From Anaerolineae bacterium (lineage in GTDB: Bacteria > Chloroflexota > Anaerolineae > Anaerolineales > Villigracilaceae), in NCBI GenBank assembly GCA_018648655.1, contig JABGQV010000100.1:1-37619 (forward strand): a DNA stretch of 37,619 nt, in the 5' to 3' direction. A model generated the notes under the pieces. That model searched no databases, had not been told where the DNA came from, and saw only the letters and a program-made list of their open reading frames with translations. Each line of letters opens with the position of its first letter. Positions within the stretch are counted from its first letter, which is position 1. Position numbers and translations under genes: made by a program. Positions 1-8,997 of this stretch are shown piece after piece.

Positions 1-35
1 TTTTCAAATAGGTAATGCCTATAAATTTAAAAAAT

Positions 36-57
36 GGGGAACAAATCCCCTTCTTTC
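36..57 (+). terminator. Probable terminator of an upstream gene
   Basis: A five-base GC-rich stem (GGGGA with TCCCC) closes a short loop and is followed by a T-rich run (TTCTTT). It probably ends a transcript that begins outside the window. The stem is short, so the call is tentative. Confidence 0.4.
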
Positions 58-124
58 ATCGTCATAGAGATAATACTCATCAAAACATCTGTTTTTCGGA
101 TGCGACTTTCTCTAGGAGGAGAAA

Positions 125-1753
125 ATGAAAATCAAAAAGATTGCTTTTAGTATATTCTTTATTGCCAGTTTTATCTTTAGTGCCTGCGGAGGTGCACCTT
201 CTGTTAAAGAAGTGCCAGCTGAAGAAGCATCTCGTGAGGAGTACGTCGCTCCCGCTGAAGAAGCTGTTGCAGAAGCACCATCTACCGATTACAGTGCTGA
301 AGCAGAGAGTTTAGGGCAAACTGCCGAAGGTAGCGCTCCAAGCTCGACGAATAGCAACCAACCCCAAAACAAGTCTGATGACGAGCCGACTGATATGTTT
401 TTTGAAGACTATGGCACAAATCCCATCATAGATACCGAAGACGACCACCTCTCCACCTTCGCTCTTGATGTGGATACAGGCTCATATACTCTCATGCGAA
501 ATTATCTCAAAGACGGCAATCTTCCGCCCGCCGATTCTGTGCGCGTCGAAGAATATATCAATTATTTTGAGCAGGGTTACCCCGCCCCGCCCTCACATCA
601 GGCTTTCGCAATTTCTCTCGATGGTGCGCCCTCGCCTTTTACGCAGACTGAACGCTATGAAATGATGCGCGTAGGCATTCAAGGCTACGAAATGGACGAT
701 TCTGATCGTAAAGATGTTTCGCTTACCTTCGTGATTGACGTTTCTGGCTCAATGGATATTGATAATCGTCTTGGCTTGGTCAAGCGCTCATTAGAGATGC
801 TCGTAGAACAATTGGGGCGGGATGATAGCGTAAGCATAGTCGTTTACGGGACGGATGCCCGCGTTCTTCTTGACCCAACACGTGGTTCCAAAACAGGAGA
901 GATTCTCTCGGCGATTTATAGTTTGCGCCCAGAAGGCTCAACCAATGCTGAAGCCGGCATCAAGCTAGGGTACAAAATGGCAATGCGCGCCTATAATGCG
1001 GATGGTATAAACCGCGTCATCCTTTGTTCAGACGGGGTTGCTAATGTGGGCAATGTTGAAGCGGATGCAATTCTGCGCGAAGTCCGCGGCTATGTAGATG
1101 AAGGTATCACGCTGGCAACATTCGGTTTTGGTATGGATAACTATAATGACACCCTCATGGAGCAATTTGCGGATAATGGCAATGGTTTCTATGCTTATGT
1201 AGACGATGTAGGCGAAGCAAAACGTCTCTTTGTAGATGATTTGACGGGCACATTGCAGACAATTGCATTAGACGCGAAGGTGCAGGTTGATTTCAATCCC
1301 GAAGTTGTTTCACATTACAGATTAGTTGGCTACGAAAACCGTGATGTGGCAGACGAAGATTTCCGCGACAATAGCGTAGATGCAGGCGAAATCGGTGCAG
1401 GTCATTCAGTGACAGCATTATACGAAGTCAAGCTCTATAGAGGAGCTTACGGGCGTGTAGCAACTGTGCATATGCGCTGGGAAGACCCAGATACGCATCA
1501 GGTTATAGAAATCGAAAAGGAGATTTATGCCGATGAGTTCGAGCGTGATTTTGATGATGCCGATCCCTATTTTCAGCGCTCAGTTATAGTTGCAGAATAT
1601 GCTGAAATTCTCGGAGAAAGCTTTTGGGCAGAAGATAGTGACCTAGATGATGTCTACGATGAAGCCCGCAGATTAGAAGATTATTTTCGCAGAGAAGATG
1701 CGATGGAAGAGTTCGTAGATTTGGTGAAAGAAGCAAAGAGAGGCTGGTGGTAA
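125..1753 (+). CDS. von Willebrand factor A domain lipoprotein (YfbK-like)
   Basis: Predicted secreted, lipid-anchored protein of 542 residues. The N-terminus is a lipoprotein signal peptide with lipobox FSAC, lipidated Cys at residue 21. Residues 22-95 are an acidic, Ala/Ser/Pro-rich linker. The VWA domain carries a complete metal-ion-dependent adhesion site: DVSGS (Asp205, Ser207, Ser209), a Thr near 273 in GSTNAE, and Asp303 in CSDG. The segment before it (about 100-190) resembles the extra domain found ahead of VWA in YfbK-type proteins, and the region after it resembles the DUF3520 tail; family members are usually somewhat longer. A strong Shine-Dalgarno (AGGAGGA) sits just upstream of the ATG. 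The gene stands alone with its own terminator. The ligand and role are unknown; a divalent-metal-dependent protein-binding role at the cell surface is inferred from the family. Confidence 0.85.
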   Translation: MKIKKIAFSIFFIASFIFSACGGAPSVKEVPAEEASREEYVAPAEEAVAEAPSTDYSAEAESLGQTAEGSAPSSTNSNQPQNKSDDEPTDMFFEDYGTNPIIDTEDDHLSTFALDVDTGSYTLMRNYLKDGNLPPADSVRVEEYINYFEQGYPAPPSHQAFAISLDGAPSPFTQTERYEMMRVGIQGYEMDDSDRKDVSLTFVIDVSGSMDIDNRLGLVKRSLEMLVEQLGRDDSVSIVVYGTDARVLLDPTRGSKTGEILSAIYSLRPEGSTNAEAGIKLGYKMAMRAYNADGINRVILCSDGVANVGNVEADAILREVRGYVDEGITLATFGFGMDNYNDTLMEQFADNGNGFYAYVDDVGEAKRLFVDDLTGTLQTIALDAKVQVDFNPEVVSHYRLVGYENRDVADEDFRDNSVDAGEIGAGHSVTALYEVKLYRGAYGRVATVHMRWEDPDTHQVIEIEKEIYADEFERDFDDADPYFQRSVIVAEYAEILGESFWAEDSDLDDVYDEARRLEDYFRREDAMEEFVDLVKEAKRGWW

Positions 1754-1770
1754 AATTTTGAGAGCATACA

Positions 1771-1806
1771 GGAGCCCAAGTTTTTCTAAACTTGGGCTCC
1801 TTTTTT
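1771..1806 (+). terminator. Rho-independent terminator
   Basis: A perfect 13-base inverted repeat (GGAGCCCAAGTTT paired with AAACTTGGGCTCC) with a four-base loop is followed by six T residues. It ends the VWA gene. The TPR gene on the other strand converges on it. Confidence 0.9.
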
Positions 1807-1818
1807 ATGTCTTTGGCA

Positions 1819-3402
1819 TTACCCCCAATATAAAAGAGGGAGACGTAAGCTTTTAAAAATTAAAGGCACTTTTAGCCATGCCGTAGAACCAACTTCTTCT
1901 AAAATGTGAATAGCTTTTTTTTGAAGTTTTTCATCTTCATGACACTCAGCCAGAGTGAGTAGTGCACCAGCTATATTAAACCTGCGCGAATGTTTTTTGG
2001 CTAAATTATAGGCTTCTTCTGCGTAGCGCGTTTTAGTATTTTGATCAGTTTGTACTTCGCTTAAGCTTCGCAAGGCAACGATTTTTAGCAAATGAGAATT
2101 TGTTTTTTCTGCCATAAATAATGATTTTTCGGCATATTCCAGTGCGCTGTCACTATCACCAAGTCCATCCATAGCCCAAGCCATATTGGCATAAGTTGTT
2201 CCTGAGCCCGTATCAAATTTCATTTCTTCGGTAAAGGCAATATCTTTCAAAAGACGTTGACGAGCATCTTCGAAGTTGCCTAAAAAAACTTGGGCGTAGC
2301 CAATATTTCCACTTGCCCGCATTTTTTCAGCATTATTATTTATTAGATCGCTTAGCATATAATATTGTTTCATAAATGCTATTGCTTGAGATAATTTTCC
2401 ACGCGTATAATAAACTAGCCCAAGATTACCTATTTGAATAGCTTGCCATTGGAGTGCTTTTATATCTTCTGCTATATTGATGCTAGATTGTAGTATTCTT
2501 TCCGCTTTTCTATATTCTCCAGCGCTCCAAGAAACAAGCCCTGTATATCCAATAGAATAAAGCTGCGATGTTTTATCTCCACAGCTTTTAAATATGTCCG
2601 TTGCTTTTTCAAAATCAGCAATTGCCAAGCTGTTTTTTTCTGCGGTCCAATAAGTAGCTCCGCGGCGATTATAGACTTGAGCAAGCAGGGGATTATTTTC
2701 ATCGAAGTTTTTTGATGCTATGCGATGAGCTTTTTGGACTGTAAGAGCTGCCTCTTCTTTTCTCTTTATGCGTCGCAAGACATCTGTTTTTTTGAGTAAA
2801 AATTTAACTTCTAATATTTGGGAAGCTTTTTCTGGTAGCAAGTTTCTCATTTTATTTAACGCTTTTTCTAATGCAGAGATTGCACTAATGCGGTCACCTA
2901 TTTGCCCAAGGTCCTTTTTCGCTTCAAAAATTGCCATTTCTGCTTGGAATATCATTTCTTGATTTTGAAATAGCATTGCTAAATGGAGGGCTTTTTCAGC
3001 AAAGATTAAAGCTTTTTTAGCATCACCTCCTGTAATAGAAAGTTCAGACTGTGTTAAATAGAGCCAAAGCTCTCTCTTCGTTTTATTGTTTTTTTGAGCG
3101 ACAAAACTTGTCTTGTCTAAGACGCGCATCCACTCGCTCCATTTTCCCCACCAGACAGGGAGTGGGTGAAGTGCTTGAACAAAATCAATTAATTTGAGTT
3201 GTGTGGCAGGTGTGGGATGAGATAATGCCTGTTCAAAAAGTTGCAGCATGCTATCAAAATGCCGAAGAAGTATCTCGGGGTTTTTTTTGTTTTTTTTGAT
3301 ACGTAAGATAGTACGATCAATTTGTTGGGGTAAAGTATCGGAATAAAGAGCGCGCCATTCTGCCTTATCTTTATTCCAAGTTGAAGAAGGAGTGTTGAGC
3401 AT
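1819..3402 (-). CDS. TPR-repeat protein, partner of the upstream STAND ATPase
   Basis: This 527-residue protein is almost entirely helical and built of tetratricopeptide-type repeats from about residue 120 to 500. Typical A/B helix pairs are visible, for example the repeats around AEKALHLAM, YYTRGKLSQAIA, GNIGYAQVFLG and YANMAWAMDGLGDSDSALEYAEKS. No signal peptide, membrane segment or enzymatic motif is visible. Its start codon overlaps the stop of the NB-ARC gene by one base (TAATG), which predicts translational coupling and equal expression. In many STAND proteins the TPR array is fused to the C-terminus of the ATPase; here the two parts are separate polypeptides. A role as the ligand-sensing or scaffold half of the pair is an inference. 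Codon use is AT-rich, like its partner. Confidence 0.8.
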   Translation of the reverse strand: MLNTPSSTWNKDKAEWRALYSDTLPQQIDRTILRIKKNKKNPEILLRHFDSMLQLFEQALSHPTPATQLKLIDFVQALHPLPVWWGKWSEWMRVLDKTSFVAQKNNKTKRELWLYLTQSELSITGGDAKKALIFAEKALHLAMLFQNQEMIFQAEMAIFEAKKDLGQIGDRISAISALEKALNKMRNLLPEKASQILEVKFLLKKTDVLRRIKRKEEAALTVQKAHRIASKNFDENNPLLAQVYNRRGATYWTAEKNSLAIADFEKATDIFKSCGDKTSQLYSIGYTGLVSWSAGEYRKAERILQSSINIAEDIKALQWQAIQIGNLGLVYYTRGKLSQAIAFMKQYYMLSDLINNNAEKMRASGNIGYAQVFLGNFEDARQRLLKDIAFTEEMKFDTGSGTTYANMAWAMDGLGDSDSALEYAEKSLFMAEKTNSHLLKIVALRSLSEVQTDQNTKTRYAEEAYNLAKKHSRRFNIAGALLTLAECHEDEKLQKKAIHILEEVGSTAWLKVPLIFKSLRLPLLYWG

Positions 3403-4895
3403 TAGCTTTTATTATCTTCCCATCCCTCTAAAATATCAGTTTGTAAAAAGGTTGTGGTTAAGCGATGAATGCGATATAGAGGTCTTTCAATTGTTCCTGA
3501 AAACTCAATTAGAGAGAGCTCTTTAAGCTTTTCTAGGCCTTTTCTGAAATCATCTTTTTGCAAGTTGCCTATATCGCAAATCCATTCTTGGTCTTCTCCG
3601 TCGGGAGAGATATTAAGCATGGTGAGCAGAAGTTTTTTTGCCATATCATCAAGCAGTATCCATGCTTGCCGATAAATATAGGTATATAAATTCTTTGAAT
3701 TTTCTTTGCCTGAGCGTAATTGGTGCAGTATGTCTTTTGCCGAAAAAAAACCAAATTGCGCGGTAGCAAGTTTTAGGGCAAGGGGGAAGCCCCCCGTGAT
3801 TTGGTAGAGCGCATCCATGCTTTCATCTGATAATGTCAGAGCATTCCCAGCCCTGGCCATTTCTCCTCCCACTAAAAGTTGACTGTTTTTACGTGATAAT
3901 TCAGGAGTGCGAAGAGTTTGCAAATCGGGGTAATGATCTAGGCTTTTGCGGCTGGTGAAAATAATTTTAGTGGGATTGGCGAGCTTGAGTAATTCAGGGA
4001 CAAGTTTGTCTACATCGTCAACAGTTTCAAGATTATCAATAATAATGAGAAATTCTTCTTCGGCTGTTAAGGTTTTTAAGCCCTGTATTTTATCTTGTGT
4101 AGATAAACCTGCTAAATGATTTTGCCCGAGCTGGTGTGCTAAACGTGCTACAACATCATCGAGTGTATTTGCAAAATTATCTACCGTGGCTATTTCACCA
4201 GAGGGTGCTAATTCTGTTTGACGGGCACTGACCCAAGCGTAATTTTCAAAATTAGCTTTCTTATACTGGTCTTTTAGTAAATGTTTTGCAATGAGCGTTT
4301 TTCCTATGCCGCCAAGCCCTTCGATACTGATGGCATGATATGCCTTTTTTGTTTCTAGCCAAAAAATAATTTTTGTGAGGGTTTCTTCTGTGCCAACAAC
4401 CTGATTTTCTGCAAAGTTCGGGAAATAATCTTTAATATTATCTTCAGTGAAGATCTTTTTCTTTGTTAATTTTTTTGACTGGAGCTGCAGGCTAAGCATA
4501 TCAAATGCTCTTAAAATATAGCGTCGTAGAGTGCGCTCGGAAACCCCGGAAATTTCTCCGAGTTCTCTAACGCCATATTTTTTTATGCCGAGATAGCGAT
4601 AGTAGATTATCGCGAAATATTGTGCGTTGGATGGCGACTCTTGGAAGAGTTTTTCATATTGGAGAAGTATACGCGCGTGATTTTGGCTTGCTACTGCCTC
4701 CGAAAAGGGATGCGGGAGATTTTCGTTTATATGCTCATAGAACTTCTCTCGAAAAATTAACCTTTGTTCTTCAATAGGATTTTCTTTTGTAGGCGCAAAG
4801 CCTAAAAGAGTTAAGTCATCTAGGTCAAAATTTCCTTTTTGCCAGTTCTTAAGCAAACGCTCTATTAGTTTTGGGGTAAATTTATTTAGGTTCAT
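3402..4895 (-). CDS. STAND/NB-ARC ATPase with N-terminal helix-turn-helix
   Basis: This 497-residue signal-transduction ATPase has about 100 helical residues first, then a helix-turn-helix at about 108-130 (YGVRELGEISGVSERTLRR). The NB-ARC domain follows: Walker A GLGGIGKT (193-200), Walker B FLIIIDN (282-288), the arginine-bearing sensor strand IIFTSRKS (about 311-318), and the GxP-type motif GGFPLAL (368-374). A winged-helix region at about 410-485 ends in an MHD-like IHRLT. STAND proteins switch between ADP- and ATP-bound states and oligomerise after sensing a ligand, often through TPRs; here the TPRs are in the next gene. The HTH suggests a transcription regulator, and no nuclease or TIR effector is visible. 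A defence role is possible but not supported by a recognisable effector. The ATG start is the first in frame, with no strong ribosome site. Confidence 0.8.
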   Translation of the reverse strand: MNLNKFTPKLIERLLKNWQKGNFDLDDLTLLGFAPTKENPIEEQRLIFREKFYEHINENLPHPFSEAVASQNHARILLQYEKLFQESPSNAQYFAIIYYRYLGIKKYGVRELGEISGVSERTLRRYILRAFDMLSLQLQSKKLTKKKIFTEDNIKDYFPNFAENQVVGTEETLTKIIFWLETKKAYHAISIEGLGGIGKTLIAKHLLKDQYKKANFENYAWVSARQTELAPSGEIATVDNFANTLDDVVARLAHQLGQNHLAGLSTQDKIQGLKTLTAEEEFLIIIDNLETVDDVDKLVPELLKLANPTKIIFTSRKSLDHYPDLQTLRTPELSRKNSQLLVGGEMARAGNALTLSDESMDALYQITGGFPLALKLATAQFGFFSAKDILHQLRSGKENSKNLYTYIYRQAWILLDDMAKKLLLTMLNISPDGEDQEWICDIGNLQKDDFRKGLEKLKELSLIEFSGTIERPLYRIHRLTTTFLQTDILEGWEDNKS

Positions 4896-5046
4896 AACTT
4901 AAATCTGATTCTTGTCTGGTTTTTGTCTGTTTTGTGGCAAAAAAAACTGTAGTTTTCGCATGAAGTTGTATAGAATATTACCGTTCTGGGGTGTATAAGG
5001 GGTTGAAGCAATTATATCGCAGTAATAAGGGATTGCTGAGCGAAGA

Positions 5047-5075
5047 AGCTACTCAAGAGTGGCTTTTTTGTTTTA
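5047..5075 (+). terminator. Candidate terminator without an upstream gene
   Basis: The stem AGCTACT with AGTGGCT (one G-U pair), a four-base loop and a T-rich tail (six T, then G, then four T) form a plausible plus-strand terminator. No plus-strand coding gene precedes it for more than 3 kb, so it may end a small RNA. Confidence 0.5.
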
Positions 5076-5266
5076 AACAGGAGAATAAATTACAGCGCGA
5101 AGTATTCTAACAGATGATAGCATTTCTGTGAAATTCCGCATAACATTGCAAGAAGGGGTTTGACGAATTATAGAAGAATCTTTGAGTAGAGACAACACTT
5201 TGGATTATTTTGCAATAATTTCCAAAGTTTCAAAAAATATTTTAGCATAGAGTGTCTGATAAACAA

Positions 5267-5304
5267 GACACCGGGTTTTCAAAAAGCTCGGTGTCTTTTC
5301 TTTT
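5267..5304 (+). terminator. Rho-independent terminator
   Basis: The stem begins GACACCGGG and closes with its partner ending CTCGGTGTC, about 12 pairs with one G-T pair, followed by a T-rich tail. It closely resembles the terminator after recJ at 34874-34906 in sequence. It lies upstream of the membrane-protein gene at 5399, so it ends some shorter transcript in the gap. Confidence 0.75.
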
Positions 5305-5398
5305 AGTAGCGTATAATAAAAAGAGTTTTCTAGTTCAAATTTTTATACAATGGCAAGCTCTTTTTCAGAGAATTTACAGTATCTAATAAGGATAAAAA

Positions 5399-6094
5399 AT
5401 GCAAATTATCAGTAATAAAAAACTTATCAAACGTAATGCAACAATTGGGCAAGTAACTAGCCTTTCTTCTCTTCTTGTTCTCGGCGTGGGGATGTATATC
5501 TCCTTCAAAAATGCTGAAGAATATTTTGCTATCTCTGTGGGAGCGCTCTTAGTAGGATTTATTCTCTCGCAAATAGGCATTTATTTTGGCAATAGATTTG
5601 GACGTAGCCCTCGCCCCGATGAGTTTCTTGATACGGGATTAAAGGGGTTAAAGAATACTTATACAATTTATCATTATTCTACGCCTGTGCCCAATTTGCT
5701 TGTTGGTCCTGCCGGAATTTGGCTCTTGCTTCCCTTTCACCAGTTTGGGGATGTGACTTATGATGGTAAGAAATGGAAAACAAAAGGTGGTGGCCTTACT
5801 CAGAGTTATATGAAAATTTTTGGGCAAGAAAATATGAGCCGCCCCGACTTGGATGCGGGAATGCAAAAAGAGAAATTGATAAAAGCGCTTAAAAAGCAGA
5901 TGTTAGAAGAAGAAATTCCAAGTATTCACGCAGCAATAATCTTCACCAGTGATTCGGCGAATGTTTTGGCAGATAATGCACCTGTACCGACCATGCATCT
6001 GAAGCAGTTAAAGTCTTTTATTCGTAAAGAAGTGAAGGATGCGAAAATTACGAAAGCCGAAATTAATGCAGTGAATAGTGCACTTGCTCTCTAA
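5399..6094 (+). CDS. Membrane protein with NERD-like domain, function unknown
   Basis: This 231-residue protein has two hydrophobic segments near the N-terminus (about 20-37 and 44-64). A soluble part follows with the pattern NLLVGPAGIWLLLPF (about 99-113), which resembles the core strand of NERD (nuclease-related) domains. The acidic and lysine residues expected of an active nuclease in the following strand are absent, so catalysis is unlikely. The C-terminal third is charged and helical. AAGGAT lies six bases before the ATG, a good ribosome site. It reads in the same direction as dinG, 42 bases ahead, and may share its transcript. The function is not known; the NERD resemblance is by eye only. 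Confidence 0.6.
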   Translation: MQIISNKKLIKRNATIGQVTSLSSLLVLGVGMYISFKNAEEYFAISVGALLVGFILSQIGIYFGNRFGRSPRPDEFLDTGLKGLKNTYTIYHYSTPVPNLLVGPAGIWLLLPFHQFGDVTYDGKKWKTKGGGLTQSYMKIFGQENMSRPDLDAGMQKEKLIKALKKQMLEEEIPSIHAAIIFTSDSANVLADNAPVPTMHLKQLKSFIRKEVKDAKITKAEINAVNSALAL

Positions 6095-6136
6095 TTAATA
6101 GAAGAAAAAAATCTCCTAAAATCAGGAATTGCCCCT

Positions 6137-8926
6137 ATGCCAACCTTAGTCGCCTTTGATCTTGAGACCACAGGACTATCCCCAAAAACAGATTCAATTA
6201 TCGAAATCGGTGCTGTACGATTTAATGAGACCAGCATCGAAGAAGAGTTTTCTGTACTTGTTGATCCAGGGAAAAGAATTCCTAAATTTATCACAGATTT
6301 AACAGGAATTAGCAATGAGATGGTGCGTGGCGCGCCAAATATCCATGATGTTTTGGGAGAGTTTGAAGCCTTTGTGGGCGATGTGCCAGTAATTGGTCAT
6401 AACGTCCAATTTGATTTGGGATTTATGCAAAAACATAATATTTTGCAATTCAATACACCAATAGACACTTACGAACTCGCAGCAGTATTGCTCCCTTCGG
6501 CGGGACGGTATAAACTCGGGGCATTGAGTAACCTTCTCGGGATTTCACTCCCGAATGCACATAGGGCATTAGATGATGCCAAGGCCACAATGGGGATTTT
6601 TTCTGAGTTATACGGTATGGCTGAAAGCCTTCCTTTTGACTTAATTGCCGAGATTGTGCGTCAGGGAGAGCCCCTCGATTGGGATGCTAACTGGACCTTC
6701 CAAGAGATTTTACAAAAACGTGCTAAAAAAGGAGAGCGCCCCAAAGGAAAGCGCGGGCAACTTTTCAAAATGCGCGATACTAAAAAATATGCACCTCTTC
6801 AGCCCGTTGACTTCGAAGAAGCTGTTAAGTTGGATCCAGAAGAAGCCTCATCGGTACTAGAGCACGGCGGCGCTTTTTCTGATTACTTTAAGAATTATGA
6901 ATACCGCAGTGAACAAGTTGAGATGCTCCAGGTGGTTGCTGATTCTTTTTCTAACTCTCGCCATTTTATGATTGAGGCAGGGACAGGTGTTGGAAAGTCA
7001 TTTGCTTATTTGGTTCCTTCTGCAATGTGGGCGATTCAGAATAATACACGAGTGGTGATTTCTACGAATACCATCAACTTGCAAGACCAATTAATCAAGA
7101 AAGATATCCCTAATCTTGCGGAAGCATTGGATATAGATTTACGCGCGAGCGTGATGAAGGGACGTGGAAATTATCTTTGCCCGCGCCTTTTGGGTATTTT
7201 ACGCAGGCGCGGGCCGCGTGATGTAGAAGAAATGCGTGTCCTTACCAAAATTTTGATCTGGTTATTAGAAAACCAGAGTGGGGATAAGGCTGAAATCAAC
7301 TTAAATGGCCCCAAAGAGCGCGCTGTTTGGCAACGTGTTTCTGCCGAAGATGATAATTGCACGACTGAAACTTGTATGAAGCATAGCGGCGGGAGTTGCC
7401 CATTTCAACAGGCGAAAACAGCAGCGCAATCGGCTCATATTCTTATTGTCAATCATGCTCTTTTATTAGCAGATATTGCCTCGGGAAGTCGCGTTTTGCC
7501 TGAATATGATTATTTAGTTGTGGATGAGGCCCATCATCTTGAAAATGCGACCACGAGCGCACTTAGTTTTCGAGTCACACCCTCAATGATGAATAGGCTG
7601 ATGCGCGAAATTGGCGGTACTAAGTCTGGGGCGCTCGGTGCTCTTTTAACGGGAGCAAGCCAAGATTTACGTCCGTCTGATAAAGCTCTTTTGCAGCAAA
7701 AAGTTAAGAGAGCTACTGATCTTGCTTTTCGGGTGCAGGAGCAAGTTCGGGTTTTCTTCAACACAATAGGAGAATTTGCCGAATACCAGCGAGATGGCAA
7801 AGGGAATCCAAGTTATGCGTGGCAGGAGCGCATTGTGCCCTCGACGCGCACTTTACCAGTTTGGGAGGATGTGGAATTTACGTGGGATGAGACGCACACC
7901 AGCCTGAAACTTTTGCTGAATTTGCTTAAGGAGCTTTATCAGGCTTCAGCGGAGTTATATGCGGAGGGCGCAGAGACGCTCGAAGATTCTATGGGCGCTT
8001 TGAGCAATACCTCTCGCCGATTGGCTGAGGTGGAGAAAAATCTGGACGGGATGATGATGAATCCCGAGCAAGATACAGTTTATTGGGTAGAAATTCACCC
8101 ACAATATAATAAACTCACTTTGCGTGCTGCGCCTCTGCATGTTGGTGGACTTATCACGGAGCATATTTGGCACAAGAAAGAGAGCGTAATTCTCACTTCT
8201 GCTACGCTTACCACGCATGGCACTTTTGAGTATATGCGGAATGCGTTGGGGGCGCAGGATGCAGAGGAGCTTGCGCTGGGTTCGCCTTTTGATTATGAAG
8301 GCTCAACGCTTTTATTCATTCCAACGGATATTCCTGAACCCAATCAGCAGGGGTTTGTGGAGACGATGTCGCAATCTATTGGCACGCTCGCAGCCGCCAC
8401 TGGTGGACGCTTGCTCTCGTTGTTCACCTCTTATGCCCAACTGAAACAGGTCTCGCGTGCGATTGCTCCTACGTTGAAGCGCGAGGGTATTATTGTTTAT
8501 GAACAGGGCGGTGGTGCTTCACCGAATTCGCTTTTGGAGAGTTTCAAAGAAACTGATGCAGCAGTTTTACTCGGCACACGTTCTTTTTGGGAAGGCGTAG
8601 ACATCCCAGGTGATGACTTATCGGTGGTCGCGATTACTAAGATTCCTTTTGGTGTCCCATCCGACCCGCTAATTGCGGCACGATCTGAGCTTTATGAGAA
8701 CGCCTTTCATCAATACTATTTACCCGAAGCTATTCTCCAATTTAGACAGGGATTTGGGCGCTTAATTCGTTCTGCGCAAGATCGCGGGGTGGTGGTCATC
8801 TTCGATCGACGTGTGCAGACGAAGCAATATGGACGCTTATTTATTGAATCCCTGCCACAGTGTACGACAAAGGTTGCGCCACTCCGTGAGTTGGCAGAAG
8901 TGGCAGAGCAGTGGATTGGGGTTTGA
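6137..8926 (+). CDS. dinG: DinG-family helicase with N-terminal DEDDh exonuclease
   Basis: This 929-residue two-part enzyme starts with a DnaQ-like 3'-5' exonuclease: FDLETTG (Asp8, Glu10), Asp93 in QFDLGF, and His142 to Asp147 (HxxxxD), a complete DEDDh set. The superfamily 2 helicase of the DinG/XPD type follows, with Walker A AGTGVGKS (281-288) and DEAH (463-466). Between them, Cys348, Cys408, Cys413 and Cys421 are placed like the [4Fe-4S] ligands of DinG/XPD. Gram-positive DinG proteins with an N-terminal exonuclease are known, and characterised examples lack the cluster; this one appears to have both. The likely role is unwinding and trimming of forked or R-loop-like DNA during repair. 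The last 46 bases are repeated 1.8 kb downstream, beyond the ATPase-TOPRIM gene. The start has only a weak ribosome site (AGGA). Confidence 0.93.
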   Translation: MPTLVAFDLETTGLSPKTDSIIEIGAVRFNETSIEEEFSVLVDPGKRIPKFITDLTGISNEMVRGAPNIHDVLGEFEAFVGDVPVIGHNVQFDLGFMQKHNILQFNTPIDTYELAAVLLPSAGRYKLGALSNLLGISLPNAHRALDDAKATMGIFSELYGMAESLPFDLIAEIVRQGEPLDWDANWTFQEILQKRAKKGERPKGKRGQLFKMRDTKKYAPLQPVDFEEAVKLDPEEASSVLEHGGAFSDYFKNYEYRSEQVEMLQVVADSFSNSRHFMIEAGTGVGKSFAYLVPSAMWAIQNNTRVVISTNTINLQDQLIKKDIPNLAEALDIDLRASVMKGRGNYLCPRLLGILRRRGPRDVEEMRVLTKILIWLLENQSGDKAEINLNGPKERAVWQRVSAEDDNCTTETCMKHSGGSCPFQQAKTAAQSAHILIVNHALLLADIASGSRVLPEYDYLVVDEAHHLENATTSALSFRVTPSMMNRLMREIGGTKSGALGALLTGASQDLRPSDKALLQQKVKRATDLAFRVQEQVRVFFNTIGEFAEYQRDGKGNPSYAWQERIVPSTRTLPVWEDVEFTWDETHTSLKLLLNLLKELYQASAELYAEGAETLEDSMGALSNTSRRLAEVEKNLDGMMMNPEQDTVYWVEIHPQYNKLTLRAAPLHVGGLITEHIWHKKESVILTSATLTTHGTFEYMRNALGAQDAEELALGSPFDYEGSTLLFIPTDIPEPNQQGFVETMSQSIGTLAAATGGRLLSLFTSYAQLKQVSRAIAPTLKREGIIVYEQGGGASPNSLLESFKETDAAVLLGTRSFWEGVDIPGDDLSVVAITKIPFGVPSDPLIAARSELYENAFHQYYLPEAILQFRQGFGRLIRSAQDRGVVVIFDRRVQTKQYGRLFIESLPQCTTKVAPLRELAEVAEQWIGV
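8881..8926 (+). repeat. Direct repeat copy 1: 3' end of dinG
   Basis: This 46-base segment encodes the last 14 residues and stop of DinG (LRELAEVAEQWIGV). It matches 10657-10702 with two mismatches. The two copies flank the ATPase-TOPRIM gene in the same orientation. Confidence 0.9.
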
Positions 8927-8997
8927 AGAGTTGAAGGTTTAAGGTTGGAGGATTATATAAATATTCTGGATAAAAAACAAAACATGAAACACATAAT

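Larger units (their letters stand above)
4896..5398. other. 503-base gap with two terminators and no clear gene
   Basis: No credible coding frame was found. The stretch contains two plus-strand terminators (5047-5075 and 5267-5304), although no plus-strand gene lies before either of them; the nearest plus-strand gene ends at 1753. This suggests one or two short non-coding transcripts of roughly 100-200 bases. No strong promoter could be fixed for them. After the second terminator a TATAAT at 5312-5317 and a TACAAT at 5346-5351 are candidate -10 boxes for the next gene. The start-proximal part must also hold the promoter of the STAND gene on the minus strand. Confidence 0.5.

Noticed and set aside
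125-4895. VWA lipoprotein plus STAND/TPR pair as one defence system
   Set aside because: They are convergent, separated by a strong terminator, and the VWA protein is an exported lipoprotein; no composition of a known VWA-ATPase system is present.
5159-5190. TTGACG near 5160 as a promoter -35 box for a small RNA
   Set aside because: No acceptable -10 box lies 16-18 bases downstream; the nearby TATAGA is only a few bases away.
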